Notes: generated by a model from the letters alone, not told the origin. A stretch of DNA of 64,000 nt from Saccopteryx bilineata (GCF_036850765.1 NC_089490.1:274984482-275048481); one strand, 5' to 3'. Shown: positions 48,113 through 61,919, numbered from the stretch's first letter. Numbers and translations: made by a program.

Positions 48113-50429
48113 TAGCTCCTTCTTACTATATGGTGTTCAACTGTAGAGGGGCTGCTGCACGCATTGGTGCACTGGTTTCTATGGGTGGATACTGGAAACG
48201 AAGCTCTTAAGACACAATAGGCGTTAGTGCAATATCAGGTTGGCAGGACTGACAACAGGCACTCCCTGTGATGGGGAAGCCTGACAGCTCTGCAAGGCAC
48301 AGCCCTACTGCCACCCTGGCCAGCGTTCCGACATAGCTGTGGCTGTGGTGTGATGGACGAGTTGGAATAGAGCAGTCTGCTGGCACTGCTGCCATACCAT
48401 GCTGGCTCACAGCTCACCCAGCCCTGGAGTGGCCCTATAGGTCAGGGTACATATAACTCTCCATAGTTATGTGACTCAGAAAACAGTGTTGTGGGAAGAC
48501 AGATTTCATGTCATTATCCCAGGCAGACCTGAGCCAGCCCACCCTGCTGGAAACCCACTATCATTGACTCTCATCTTTCCCCCACTCCCACTGCCCCTGT
48601 TATCGATAACATTTCTGACTGCTTGACACATGTTTCTGTTCTTGTCATGTTATGTCCAATTTTTTTTCCAACATGACCATCCATATATTTTTAAGAAATA
48701 CAGAATGATATTCACCTTAAAACACTTGGAATTTTATTCTGGCTCTGCCTCTTTGGACAAGATTCTTCACTCCTCTACACCCCAGTTTGTATAAACTGTG
48801 TGGATTGGACCAGAGGACATATATGATCTCTTCTGGGTCTCTGATCTCTGTGTCTTTACTTGGATGCCAGGGGCCAAGCAGCCACACGCCAACAATATTC
48901 ACTGGTTTAACCCCGTCTCTCTCAGCCAGCTTCTGAAACATGCATGTGGTCTGGAAAATGCCTTTCCCAAGAGCAAGAGGTAGATAGATGGAAGAGCTAA
49001 CACACTGTTTAAATGTTAACACAACTCACTTACCTGATGCCCACCAACAGGAAGATGCTGTCTTGGTAATGGAAGAAACTCCATCGGTCAGGTAACACTT
49101 TACCTTTTGTAGGAGGCAGTGGGTTTGTGTAGTACTTAAGTGAGAGCCATGTTACACACCCCTGCAGGAGGGCAGAACCCACCCCTACCGGAAACATCCA
49201 TGGTTAGGGGAACAACAGGATTTCTGCCATGTCTTCAGAGTTCTGTTAGCCCACTTCCTTGGAACCTCAGGAAGAGACCGAGAAAGTGATGAGAAGACAA
49301 ACAGGATTCTCAAACTCCTGGAGAAAATATCCCCTCTATGGAGGTTAATCAGCAGGATGGGCTCTGTAGCCTTCTGTACTGGAGGTTTCAACCAGGGCTG
49401 TGCTAAAGACCCCAGGGAGCTGGGAGGGTCACCTCCAAGATGTGCTCAGAGGGATGCCGCTTGTTGCTGACCTTGTGATATTAACAACTAACCAGCTTGC
49501 ATCGCGTGTTCAAATAGCAGCCCTTCTTTGGCTGAAATATTCCATACATTCCTCAGAGTTTTGTGATGGGACTTTTTTTTCCTCCTAGAGCTTTCCCTGT
49601 GTCAGAAAAGCCTGGTGTACAAACACAGGATAAAGAGGCTCAGAAATAGACACAGGTATATTGGATAAATTTGTATGAAGATGACCACTATTATACAAAT
49701 TAAGTGTACGTAAATAAGAGAGGACATTTGGAAGGTTATTTTAGAGAGAAGATACATCCATCGAGAAAGAACATCAGAGCAGAGGGAGTCAAGCTCCAGC
49801 AATACCCGTGGTTATAAAGGCGAAGGCCAATGTAAGTGATGGCACCTACTTCCTCTCCTTAATGACAATCTTCTTTTGTTTAAGAATGATACCAGAATGG
49901 AAGCATGGGTTCAAGTTATTTTTTTCTAAGTGGAAATAAACCGTGACCATGTCTCCAAGGCATAAATGTGGTGATTGTAGGTATACTCAGCATTCTGCCC
50001 CCTCACATCTCAGAGGAAATATAATTGGATGATTCTAAAGGTCTATATTGATTTAACTATTGAATTATACAGAAGAAAAGTAAAGCTATATTATTGAAGA
50101 GCTTAAGTAATATCTACATTTTGGTTGCCACAACAGGGAAGAACCCTCATCCAGATGAGGGCCTCTGTTCTCCCAACACACTACTTGTGGAATCTGCTGC
50201 CATGTGCTTGCAGAATGCATAACCTTGACCCTGGATATTGTATGAGGGGACACCAGCAAAGTCACTGAGGGCACTCAGTTGTGTTATGGCCCTGGGGTTC
50301 TCAGGATTCAAAGTCCTGCATGATGGGGCCTCTCCAGGACAATTACCATATCACAGCTGTGGGTGATAGCATGGTTGATGGTGACTAAGTGGGGAAAGAT
50401 ACTGAGGTGTTGCCTGGATTATTTACTTT
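48113..50429. other. Unique sequence, no gene seen
   Basis: Non-coding. The GC-richer part at 48120-48440 could be an old LTR or repeat, but nothing names it. Confidence 0.35.
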
Positions 50430-51075
50430 CCCCTTATCCTGGACCATTACTCTCCATACCCAATGCTTCTCTGGCTCACCTCCTTCATGTTTTACCCAAA
50501 TATCCCTTGTCAGAGATGCCTTGTCTGACCAACTGATTTAAATTTACAGACAATTAACAACATTATGCTAAGTGAAATAAATAAATCAGAAAAAGTTAAG
50601 AACTATATGATTTCACACATAGATAGGGTGTAAAACTTAGACTCATGGATACAGACAAAAGTGAAGTGATTACCAGCAGAAGGAGGATGGAGAGAAAGGG
50701 AGTAAAGAGGGACAAATACAGAGGGATGGAAAATATTTGATTTTCAGTGATGGACACATAACACAAACAGTTCAAATACTATATAGATGTTTACCTAAAA
50801 CTTACATTTTCTTATTGACCAATGTCACCCCATTAAACTTAATTTTTAAATAAAAAAAATTACAACTATGTTCCTTAGTACTTTCTTCCTTTTCTGCAAA
50901 TTATTTGTCCCCAAAATACTTATTATCTAAACTATTGAATATTCTAGTTGTTTATTCTATTTATCATTTGTTTCTTCAACTTGAGTGCCTTGTCCATTTA
51001 ATTTGCAGTGTTCCCAGTGCCTGGAATGATACCTGACACACAGAAGTTAGTATCTATTCATTGAATATGTGAACA
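50430..51075 (+). mobile_element. LINE-2 3' end, split by an L1 tail
   Basis: The left part holds 'CTCACCTCCTTCATGTTTTA' and 'AGAGATGCCTTGTCTGACCA'. The right part, after the L1, continues with 'TTGAGTGCCTTGTCCATTTA' and ends 'CAGTGCCTGGAATGATACCT' near the typical L2 terminus. The two halves are consecutive in L2. Confidence 0.65.
50553..50865 (+). mobile_element. 5'-truncated LINE-1 inserted in L2
   Basis: It begins in the last ORF2 codons ('TGCTAAGTGAAATAAATAAA'), continues through a purine-rich 3' UTR, and ends 'CAATGTCACCCCATTAAACT' followed by an A-rich tail. It has the same terminus as the minus-strand tails at 20260 and 42480. Possible flanks AAATTTACA (about 50538) and AAATTACA (about 50858) would be the target duplication. 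Confidence 0.8.
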
Positions 51076-51285
51076 GACAGCAATTAAAATATCTTAAATA
51101 TCCAAATTGAGTCAATAGGAGCCTCCTCCCACTAAGGGAGAGCAAAATTTAGGTTAAACTCAGAAGCACTAGATCAATAATAAAACTAAAAGCATTACAA
51201 TTTTTTATGAATAATGCTTTGGACTGACCAAAGTAGGTGCGAGTGAATGCTTATTTCATTTAGAAAGTGTAGATAATGTTAATTT

Positions 51286-51615
51286 TTATTTATTATTTTC
51301 TAAATTTATTTTTTTATTTAATTATAGTTGATATGGTTATATTCGTTGTAGGTGTACAACTCAGTGACCCAGCACCTCTATACCCTACAATACAATCGCC
51401 CCACAAACTCCAGCAATCATTTGTCACCGTGTAAACTTATCAGAATGTTTTCAGCAATCCCTCAACACCCTCCCTTCTCTTAATCACTCCTTTGGTCTCT
51501 GTTTCTATAAGTCTGATTTTGGTTTACTTTGTTTTACTTTTTTAGATTCCATATATAAGTGAAACCATATGGCATTTCTTTTCTTTGCCTGACTTATTTC
51601 ATTTAACATATTAGA
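51286..51615 (-). mobile_element. Old L1M-type LINE-1 3' end
   Basis: The plus strand reads 'TTAATTATAGTTGATATGGT', 'GTGTACAACTCAGTGACCCA' and 'AGATTCCATATATAAGTGAA', the reverse complement of an old mammalian L1 3' UTR and ORF2 end. Diverged. Confidence 0.75.
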
Positions 51616-52039
51616 TAATGTTTAAACAGTAAGAAGCTAAAAGACAGAACTCAATTTTTGCAGTTAAAGTCAGCTTGGTTGAAAGGGTACAAATTATCTT
51701 GAATATTGATCATATTTTTTAGTATTTAAATCTAACAGTTAATCGAAAGAAGTTAGGATAAATTATTTTGCAAAATGAGTGCACCAAGTAGTTTTCCTTT
51801 GAGAAAAAGACCTTATACCCCCCAAATCTTACGGGATTTGCTTTTAAAGAAATCATGGCTATGAAAGTCATACAGTATAAATTTTCTTATAAACAATTGT
51901 TTATGAAGACATAAAGCTTTAGCGCTTTCCCCAAAGGTTACTGAAGATGATATCAGTTAAAATGTTCATCACTGTGAACACAACATGTTATTTATCCATT
52001 TGGCTTACTGCCCTCAAGATAGTCATCCATTTATTTAGT
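51616..52039. other. Unique AT-rich sequence
   Basis: Nothing recognised. Confidence 0.4.
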
Positions 52040-52150
52040 CAGATTAAACTGCTAGTCAGTTAGCAGATATTTAGTGGGGACCTATTATGTGTAAGACCCT
52101 GTGCAGTGCATTATGGGAGATGAATACATGCTCTCTGCCCTTAAGAAGTG
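52040..52150 (-). mobile_element. LINE-2 3' end fragment
   Basis: The plus strand 'ATTTAGTGGGGACCTATTAT', 'CTGTGCAGTGCATTATGGGA' and 'ACATGCTCTCTGCCCTTAAG' is the reverse complement of the L2 terminus. Confidence 0.6.
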
Positions 52151-55100
52151 TTTTCCTCAGAAGGGGCAAAAAAGTATAGTAACATTCTCTCCACCCATCT
52201 TCATCCTCTCAACTCCAAATGTATACTATACTCAGGCAGCATGGGAAGAGCTAGACCCTCAAGCAACAAGGGGTGTGCATGTAGGGAGGGCAGCCTGGAG
52301 AGGTTTGGCGCCAGAGTCTCACATGCAAATGATGAAGACAAGTTTGGCCACATTGCAGCAGGTACTGAGTGCAGGTGGGAATTTAAAATTGATTCAATGG
52401 ACAAACCAGCACCTCTGCACTGATTTAAACTATCAAGGGAATAGTGAAACTATCTAGCTCAAATGAATCTTACAATCTGGGTTGCCTTAAGAAGCAATAC
52501 TTAATTTTAATAATTTTTACCCAAAATGATGCAAAAGAGCCTGCAATATGTTGTATTTTTGAAGCAAATATGGATTGAATGTGTGAGTCCATTATACTTG
52601 ATTCACAAAGACATGTAGCTACCATAATAGTACCAAAAATTAAAAAAAAATATTACTATAGGAAACATAACAATAAGCCCAGGTCTATATATGAGATTGT
52701 TCAGAGCACCAGGCTTCTGTTTAAAAATTATCTTTCCAGTCCATGTGTGACATTGAGCTGGTTTGCAAGGGTACTGGGCAGCTGAATAGCCTATGCATTT
52801 GATAAATGCAAGAGCATCTATCCTATAGATGCTTAACAAATGCTATGATGTTGGCACTGAGCTCTGATCAAGCAGAAAGGAAATTTCTGGCACCTATTGG
52901 AGGATGAAAATCATCATGTTCCCTTTTCAAGTCAAGTTTCCCATTATTTATTTATGCTCTGCTGAACCCCCATCTGCTCTTTGGTGAAGGACATAAAGAT
53001 GGATCTTTTAGCAGCTGATCAGGAAGCAGAGAGACCTATGAATTGGACCTATCCTGCTCCTGTGTCCATCGGCACCAGATCTCAGCCTGGAAGATGGGCA
53101 ACAACTGAGGAACTCCTACCCATCAGTCACCCCAAAAGGCCCCAATAGGGTAGCTAAGATAGAGAGAAGGTGGAGCTTTTCCTGCATTCACTATAAGAGT
53201 GAGAGCTGGAAGGTATACCTCTACTTGGAACTTCCTTTCCAGCAAACTGCTTACTTATTCCAGTCTATCCCATGGGCCAACTGTCTCCAACTAAACTGCT
53301 AGGATATTCCCTGTGAAGAAAGTGGTCCCTGAGTGGTCTGTGAGTAGCCAATTCCTTCCCAGTTTACACGTTCAGACCGAATGTGCCCCACTGCTGCCCC
53401 AGCGGACCCAAGGAGTTTTGCTCCATGTGATCACAAATGATAAACCTTCTCTGGCATTGAGGAAGAGTCTATATCCCTATTCTACACAGGGTATGCACAC
53501 TGGAGAACACAGATGAATGCACCCAAACCCATATGGCCTCTTAGAAATGACCCAAGCACATTTACTTCTGATGTGCGTTGCAAGCATCATCTTTGTTGAT
53601 AAAGAAGAGCAATCAGAACAACAAAACATGTGCAGTAGATAAAAGACACCAATCCTTCTCTCATACAACTCCCCCAAGTACCACGAAGAGTGGGGAATTC
53701 TGACCACATGTGGCTTGACTTTCCTTCCACTTCTGTGGAAATTGATTGTCTAAAGGATTTAAGTCAGGATTGGAGGGAATGTCAGCTCTACATCTGCCTT
53801 CATTTCATTATATTATATAGACTCTACCCTTCTATCTTAAACATAAATAATACAGTGAATTTTATAGATTTATAATAAAAATTGTGTTAAGTAGTGCTTT
53901 TTTTGTCACAAGAAAGGCTGTAGGGACATCATTTTTAAGAGCTGGACACAGACAGCAGCTGCCTTGTGATCCGCCTGCAGCTCCAGAGATGGAGAATGGG
54001 CTCCTCGCCACATATCCATGCAGTTGGCCCAGGGCGGGGCTCTTGGTGTTTGTAGGGACAGCTTGGCCCCACGGAAGGCTGGCGGAGCTCGGTGGCCAGC
54101 TTTATGCTCCTACATTGTGGAGAGGGGTCAGTAGTCATGTGCATTTTCCAGGTGCTTTTACAAATGCCAGGGCCACATCCTGTTCCTCCCTCTGGGGCTG
54201 ACACTGCTCCAGTGCCCAGTTCCCCTGGAAACAGAAATGATGGAAGCCGGATGCGGCTGCACCGCTGGCAGGTTAAAGTGCTGCACAAAGGCTTGGCAGA
54301 TAAAACAAAGAGTAGTTTGCTGAGTCTCTTTCAGGCATCTGCTGGGACCTCTGTCCTTACCCGGATCCCAGGAAGCATTTTGTAGACACAATGGGGCATC
54401 TAGGACCAATGTTCTTCTACCTAGCACTGAGCGTTCTTTACCCAAATTCATAAATTCAAAGGTGTCTGTGTTAATCAGTCTCTTCATTTCTCTTCCTCCC
54501 TCATTTCTTTCTCTTCCGCTATCCCCTCCCCCTCACCCTATTCCCTCCCGTCCCCAATCACTTAAATCCAGACTCTTACTCTACAAATAAGTTTTTGATT
54601 TTAATATCCTGTGGATAGAAAAGTAAATCCTGGTTCCCTCAGGTAGAGTTGTAGGAACTGACTTACTTTCTAATTATTTATTCATTTAAAAAAAATCATT
54701 TCATTCTACTAACTTTAAGTACCACGCTGTATTAGAGGGAGAAAGAATTAGGTATTGATCTTGTTTCAAGGCTTCTACCATCTGTGGAGACAGACACGAT
54801 GCCTGAGCTGCAGCGAGGCTGAGCGGGAGATGTTGGGGTGCTGGAATCATTTTGAAAGGAGGGAGCTGGCTTCAAACCCAGCGCAGCAATGTTATGTAAG
54901 TAGTGAGATGTGACTTTGCGTCACAAGGCTAGTAATGTGCGCTCCATGTCCCAAGAGCTGGGGAGGAGTTTGGCTCTCCAGGAAAGGTGAGTGGAAGGAG
55001 GGGTGTCATTTACTCCCCAAACACAGACGAGCACCCAGGACGGCCAGCAGCTGCACCGGGTGGGTGGGTTCTGGGCTGAGAGTCTGAGTCCTGTGCCTAA

Positions 55101-55670
55101 GAGTCACCAGGACCATGCGTGGGCTGCCACCTTCTGAAATGGATGCGTGGAGGGCACAGCCAAAGAGGCCAAGGAGGAGGTGTGTTGGAGGCATTTCTCC
55201 TGAGGAGACAGTGCTGGGAACGGTTTCTCTACTTCACGCAGGAAAAGCTCCAAAGGCAGAGGCACGTGGCTAATGCAGAGGGGTCCCGGGTCACATGGGT
55301 AGCATTTTATTTTAAGAGCATTTGATGGCCGTTTATTTCCTCCTGCTGAAGCTGTCCTGGAGAAGGCGAAACTGTTTCGTCCACACAAAGTGGCAGGGGC
55401 TGTGGCGGGTTTCAGGTCCCTCACTCTCATTTCCAGTCCCCATTGTCTCATTGAGGTCGTCAGCGTCAACAGTATTTGCAGAGAGCCCTCCAAGGTTGCT
55501 CTCTGAAGAGACACAAACCAGTTACAAAGTATGCACACAGCTGCACTGACTGCCAAGGTGCACCATTCCGCGCCAGTCTCACGGAAAACCTGCCTGTGTT
55601 CTGCTCTCTGGTTAAGACCCAGGAGTTCTGTCAGCTACGCCCCTCAGAAACCAAGAAAGCAGCCTTGTTT
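52151..55670. other. Largely unique, GC-richer towards its end
   Basis: No exon recognised. From about 53930 the DNA is richer in G and C and poor in repeats. A cluster at about 54290-54320 holds GATA-type (CAGATAA) and SOX-type (AACAAAG) motifs. This would suit a regulatory segment but is weak evidence. Frames up to 150 codons (55104-55556, minus) have no recognisable domain. Confidence 0.35.
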
Positions 55671-55689
55671 CCGCCAGCAGAGGGCGCGC
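55671..55689 (+). promoter_or_regulatory. Strong CTCF-like binding motif
   Basis: CCGCCAGCAGAGGGCGCGC fits the long CTCF consensus (CCASYAGRKGGCRS core) at nearly every informative position, including CCAGCAGAGGGCGC. It lies in unique, GC-rich sequence and not in a SINE. CTCF anchors chromatin loops, and the motif points along the plus strand. Occupancy is inferred only. Confidence 0.65.
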
Positions 55690-58600
55690 GCAGGCGGTCG
55701 GTGCATGTCCTGGCACCTGGTGGTGGCATTTGCTAGCCTATAGCATCATAACTGCTTTTGTTCCTGCCAATGAGGGCGGTACCCTGGACGTGCTCCAGAA
55801 CCACAGTCAGGCCATGCACCTCTCCTCTGGAGAATCACTTACTATATTTAGAAGCAGAACTGGCTCCCACTGACCACTCCATTGTACCTGAGCTCCCAAG
55901 CAGTGCACGGTTACCTGCTGCAGCCCTGAGCCATTCACCTGCCACCAACACTGGTCAACACCCTGGTGGTTCCAGCTTCTCAAAGAGTGTGCAGTCATTC
56001 ATGCTGGTGATTTATTTATGGCTTTGGAAACTTCAGGAAAATAAATGTCCACCTGAAAGCTTTGGTTGAGCCATGACCCCCATTCACTGCTGCCTTAACC
56101 CACCCATCCTCCTCCTACCCAAGTTCCTGTACTGCTTGTGTATGACTGTGTGTGTGTGTGTGTGTTTCTATCTTTATGTCCTTAGTTGAATCACAATGAT
56201 GAATTGTGATTAATAACCCAAGCAGTTTGGTCTTTATACTTAGTAACATCTATACTACAAACAACATCAGAAAATTGCTTGGGCATGAATGTCAGTGACA
56301 TGGTTAGAGTGTCTCATTCCTTAACATGATGTGGCAATAATGTTGGTACAGTTTTGACAAACTGCACTGACAAGCCAGCATCCTAAGAAGTTTCCTGTTT
56401 TTGTTTTCTCTCTTTTTGTTCTTTTCTGTCCTCCTTTTCCCCCTTTATTTCTTGCAATGCAAACAGTTGTTCAGCCTCACACCATTGGCTTTTAACTGTG
56501 ATTCATGAAGTAATAAAGGAATCCTGTATTCAAGAAGCCACTTATCCTGCTAAAAATTCCTTCTTTATTAGCTTTCTCATTATGAGCCTGAAGCCATCAT
56601 CCATTTGTTAAGAAGAGCCAGATTCCTTATCTCTCCAGAGAGGGATGTGAGAGACATATAAATAGCATGGTAGCCAGACTGGTAATTTGTCAGAAACTCA
56701 TGAGGGAGTAAGTCCAGCTTCTCAATTATCCTGGGGAATATTCCAAAGCCTGAAGTCTCAGAATGTGCCTGTGACTCCACATGGGGTCTCCTTGTGGGAG
56801 GCTGGTTATGGTGATTGCAAGGGCAGGGTTTTGTGTAAAGTATTTGAGTTTGGAACATTTTTAATAAATCATGATGGGCAAATTTCCCCAAATAGAATTC
56901 ATCTAAGACCTTCCTTGCAAGCAAGCTGTCATCCATGCCCACCTCACCAGGGGGATCGCTACAGCGTACATTTCCCTCTAGACACTGAACAAAGGATGTA
57001 CGGCCTCCTGAGATGACAAAAAAGGAACTGTGACGAGATACCACTCAACGTGCCCACGTCGGTCAGCTTGGTCCAGATCTTGCTCTTTGTTTGTAGGATT
57101 TATTTTGTTTCTCCCACAATCTGCTTACAGATGTTCCCAAGTTGGTATATATTATAAATTGTGGATTAAAGAGAGAGGTGGATGGAGCTGCATATAATAT
57201 CAGAAACGTATGGGTAGAATGTGGCTGCTTTGTCATGAGAGCAAAAAGAGCCCAACAGTTAATTATCGTTATTACCATACACACAGAAATAAAGCATTTT
57301 CCTTAGAAGGCCATTTTCAGTGATTCAGACAGTCAGTACTTTTCCCTCTCTTGAAATTTGGGGTATATTATATTTTATTCTTTTCATTTCCAACTGAGCA
57401 TAAAAAATGGAAATGAGACCTTTATCTAATTTTCCTCTCTTATCACTCTTCCTACTCGTGACAGATCCCAGGCACTTCCACAAGACTAATGGATTCTTTA
57501 AAAGTTTCTTTGGGCTCCCCAATTTACAAAGCTGTATATTTCATAGAAAGCCAACCTGGAGTCACCAGCACAGTGTGGGCAGGCACCTTCTACAGCAAAT
57601 GGATGTTTTTTTTTCCCCCTAGAGACACTGGACGCCCCATGTCTGTAAGCAGCTGAGGGCTGGTCCTCTTGCTTTTAAAGATCTCAGTCTATTTAAGTCA
57701 AGACGTGTGACGTGGAGCCCAGGTGCCATCGACGTGGGCACTCCTTTGACTCCACAAAAGTGGCAAAAGATGTAAGTTCCTCATGAAGGATGATCTCAGA
57801 AATAAAGAGCCCAGATAAAAAATTCCAAATAAAACTATGACAGCTCATTCACTCAGGCTCTACTGGCACCTGAATGAATGAACACAAGTGGGAAAACCCA
57901 GCAAATGGTTGTCTGCAGGGCATCAGGTCTGTTTAGACAGAACACAAAAAAAGTTAACGGGTGAGTCAAGTTTATTTATTTTACTTTTTTTAAATGCAAG
58001 AATAATTATATGCCAAAAATATACTTGTTAATGTATAATGTATACTAAACCATGAATGAATGCAAAAAGTCATAGGTAAACATGAGTATAGTTCAGCTGA
58101 AGTACAAGATATCTTAAGCGACGTCAGGGAATTTTAAGATGGAAAAGTCAGTTTGGAGAAGACCGAAAGTTTATTATGGTGTTAACAGATGTACAAACTA
58201 AACGGTAAACTAGCACTTCCTCAACTGACATTTGTGGGTTATTAATAGTATAGTGTTCTCTCACTTATAATAAGGATATCACAAATAATAGAAATAAACA
58301 AAAGTAAACATTTTATTTAAACAGGGGCTGTGATTTTACAAAAAGGAGTAATAATATAAGGCAAATTTTAGGAAAGTTATTTGAGTCTCAGACTCTTTTT
58401 CTCAAAGACTTTTCTAGGACTATTGTTTTGTGGGTAACATTTCAGGAATGTGGCATAAAACATTGTCACAGTCTGGTCTCGGCTCTGTGAATTGAATAGG
58501 AGAGGGAAGAGGGAGTAGCTCTGAGGTCGCAGAGGAGGAGCCAACAGGACAACAGACCATCTAATGAGACAGAAGGAGACAATTTAGATTGGGGTCCTGG

Positions 58601-59251
58601 TCCGAACACAGGGACGGGTCCTGTCATGAATCCAGTGGGGTATTCTCCATATCCCTCGAAACCCCACCCTCTGGTTCACAGCACTGCCTGCCTCTGGAAG
58701 TCCCTGTGACCGCTCCCTGGCAGTTTTCTCAGTCAGATGAGCCACCGAAAGCACCTGCACACCAGCCCACCGGGAAACAGCCTCAGGTGCGGAGGAAAAA
58801 ATACTGCTTCATATACTGCAGACCAGTCCCACAGGCCCCGAGCCCCTGGGGAGTGGAGTCTCAGATTTCCACTGCTCAGGAAGGTACACATTGGCTTTCC
58901 CTTCCTTCTCCCACTTCCCAACTCTTATTGGTGCTTCCTGGGGTCACCCCAAAAATTGCCCACTTTCACCCATAACTTGGTCTGGCGAACCCAAACTAAC
59001 ACAAGGGCCTAACTAAAAAAGAAAAGAACTCATCATTTTCATCACAATTCCTGTGTACGATTTTATTCTTTTCTTTACAAGTATTCTTATTTACCTCTGT
59101 TTCTGCTTATCTGCGTATCTATTGTTTATCAATCAATCATCTATCTACCTATCTATGTATCAACCAATAAAGAAGGAAAAAAAGTAAATATATAAAATGT
59201 AAACCATGGTGATCACAGGATGACATAGGTTAAGAAAGAATTGACTGAATA

Positions 59252-59252
<1 letters not shown>
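55690..59252. other. Unique sequence, no gene seen
   Basis: A (TG)9 tract lies at about 56147-56164. The 154-codon minus-strand frame at 56580-57044 is the longest outside the L1, but shows no domain or splice context. The segment 58560-59010 might be an old LTR-type repeat. Confidence 0.4.

Positions 59253-59282
<30 letters not shown>
59253..59282. repeat. (GT)11(GC)4 alternating tract
   Basis: Thirty bases of strict purine-pyrimidine alternation without interruption, GT first and GC last. This is the kind of sequence most prone to Z-DNA. An ATCT-type tract lies about 100 bases upstream (59131-59160). Confidence 0.9.
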
Positions 59283-61919
59283 TTGTGCCTTCACGTGTTT
59301 GTCTAGTATTCCAACACAAATATATACTTCTCTATTTAAGAGGAAACCATAATGTTTTTTTAATGCTTGCCTAAAATACTAAGATTTCATACTCAACTTC
59401 CACACTCTGTTGGCACACTCTAACTAGGAAGAAATGACAACTTAAATATATGTATTCAGCACCTCTTTTTCTTAAAATGATTTTCCTTAAAAGAAAAAGA
59501 AGGAAGACAGAGAAAAGAATCATATAGAGTTTCACTGATTAGCATATGCCATGTTCATTTCTAAAGGTAGTGAGCCCTGTTTCATTAGCTCTGTGTGGGC
59601 TGGCCCCTCTCTCCTGCTATTTTAAGGTATTTACTACAGGAACAAATGCCTTCATCATTCTGCCCCCACTGTGAATGATGACTCAGCCTCGCCTACACAG
59701 ATCCACCAAACAGCTTCCGTTTGCTTCTGAATCAATGACATTTTAGTACCCAGTACCACAGACCATTTCCATAAAACATATGCAATCACCAGGATGTCCT
59801 TAAATTTAACCCAAAGATGGAGTTTGAGATACCTTTGTCATAAATATCAGATTGGTGAATGGGGAACTAGAAATTATATGTATGTGACAAACAGTGCCAA
59901 CTTCCTACCTGATGGGGCCAGTGAGTGAGACAGAGAATTTTAATAGCTCTACAGTTTACAATCCAGCATAACATACTTCATAGCTCCTGGGAGGACGATA
60001 ACTGAGTGAGTAATCTGCGTTTGTGGGAGTGTGTGGATGTTGTGTTTCATGAAATGTTTAAAATCTCAGATCAGACTGGGGCTAGGCATTAGCTGACGAT
60101 CAGCTAACATAAGGCCTGACACATACTTAATAATAAGAGGAAGATAATAGCAAGTAAAAGCCTGCAGCAGAAGGGAGGCTATTTGCTGTCATCTCCTTGA
60201 TGAAGGCGGTATGGAGACATCGGTGGGGAGCACAGCGGAGCCTATGACCAGATGTGGGTGTGGAATGGCTTTGAACTCCTTTTCTACCATCTTGCTAGAA
60301 TGTGACCCCTGTTACTGTCAGAACTATGAACAGTAGCTTCACTCTCTTTGAAGAAAATGCAGCCATCCTTGCCCATGACAACACCTTAATATGACAGCCA
60401 GTTCTGATACAGATGTCTGGCTGATAATCCTTTGGGAGTGGCCACTAAAGACTTAAAGCCAGCCAGCTCCTTCACTGGCACCGCAGAGGTATAGGGTGGT
60501 TTTAACATGAGTGAGTCCATGTTTCTGATGCCACACTGCACAGAATTAGGAGAATCTTATGGTCTGGGAAACACAAATGGTTATTCAGGACAAAGGGCAT
60601 TCAGTGCCCTGGCTCTTCCTTCTTTTTTCATCCACTTTCCTCTTTCCCAACTCCATTCATGGCCTTAACCTTCCCTGTATGCTAGGCCTTTGTTCTCTCT
60701 CTGCTTGCCCCCTTTTTCTTTGGAGAGAGGGGCCAGTGGGCAACCTTGAAGCCAGAGGAGGGCAGAATGATGAGTACAGCAATAGTCTTCAACCTACTCG
60801 GTTTCGAGGCAGCATATTTGGTCAAACTGGCAGCACTTTACACAGAGCAGTCCTGTGCTAGTCATTTTTATCTGTCTCCAGTCTCCGGTCTCTTCTTGCC
60901 TTTATCCTGCCTAGGCTCTAAGGGAACTGAATCCAGCAGTCACCAGCCCTCTCTTCCTGTGGCTTCCTATCCAGAACTGACAATGGGAATATTGACAGAG
61001 AATGTCTCCTTAAAAGAGATAAGTGGGGTGTTTTCTCCCCTAGCTCCTGTGCTGCAAACACAATGGCTTATGGCTTCCCTTCAGCCCTTAGTTTGAACAC
61101 CTACTAGGTCACCCTTCCCCTATGGCTCTAGCTCGCCACCTGTCACCTCTTCAGAACTATGGCAGGTAGTAGCCTTCTGTAGTTTTTATTACCAGATCCC
61201 TCAAAACCCCAGTTGGTTGCTTAACAAACTTACAGGTCTATGAGTTGTGTCTTCATTGCATGTGTTGATCTAATCCCTTGAGTGGGGCTCCCTTGCTTGC
61301 CGAGAATGATTGACAACATCATCTGGATTTACAGTGGATTGGAGGCAACTCTTGCTTAGAGACTTGCAGGAGGGATAAGGGTCTTTTAGTTCAGACCCCA
61401 TCTTGGGTTTCTTATGTTTAGTCATGACAACTTGTCTCTTTCTTTGGGCTGAGAACATCGGCAGACATAGGCTTTGCAACTTTTTTTCTATTTCAGAAAT
61501 ATCCCCAAACAGTCCACATTGGAGATGTTGTTCGCTGGTAATGGAGTTTTCTCTGGACCACAGGCTGGTGGTTGTTCAATGTTTTGGCAAACTGACTTAC
61601 TGAAACACACTTCCTGGTGCCAGCAACCCCTCCCACATGGCTCAGCATCAGCCAATCAGAGATGTTCCTCCAGGAGTCTGCCTTTCAGCTCTTTTTTCAC
61701 TCTTTCTGCCTCCTTATCTCTGAACAGAAACAGATCTGAATCTCATTGCTGGCAACTTTCCCATTGCTTTGTGGTGTCTGACGAATTCAGCTGCCCACAT
61801 TCCCCTCTGAGAGCTTTCTGAGGGCGAGAGAGACAGGGCCAGGGTAGCTGGACTCTCACCATCACAAACTCCATGCCAAACTCCATGAACTCAAACTCTG
61901 AAACCAAACATGACCCTCA
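59283..61919. other. Unique sequence, no gene seen
   Basis: Non-coding. Frames of 100-116 codons around 60559-61096 and 61474-61821 are not recognisable. Confidence 0.4.

Noticed and set aside
55104..55556. 150-codon minus-strand frame in GC-richer DNA
   Set aside because: GC-rich sequence has fewer stop codons, and several frames overlap; nothing in the sequence is family-like.
56580..57044. 154-codon minus-strand frame, the longest outside the L1
   Set aside because: No recognisable motif and an overlapping plus-strand frame of 109 codons; chance is likely without conservation data.
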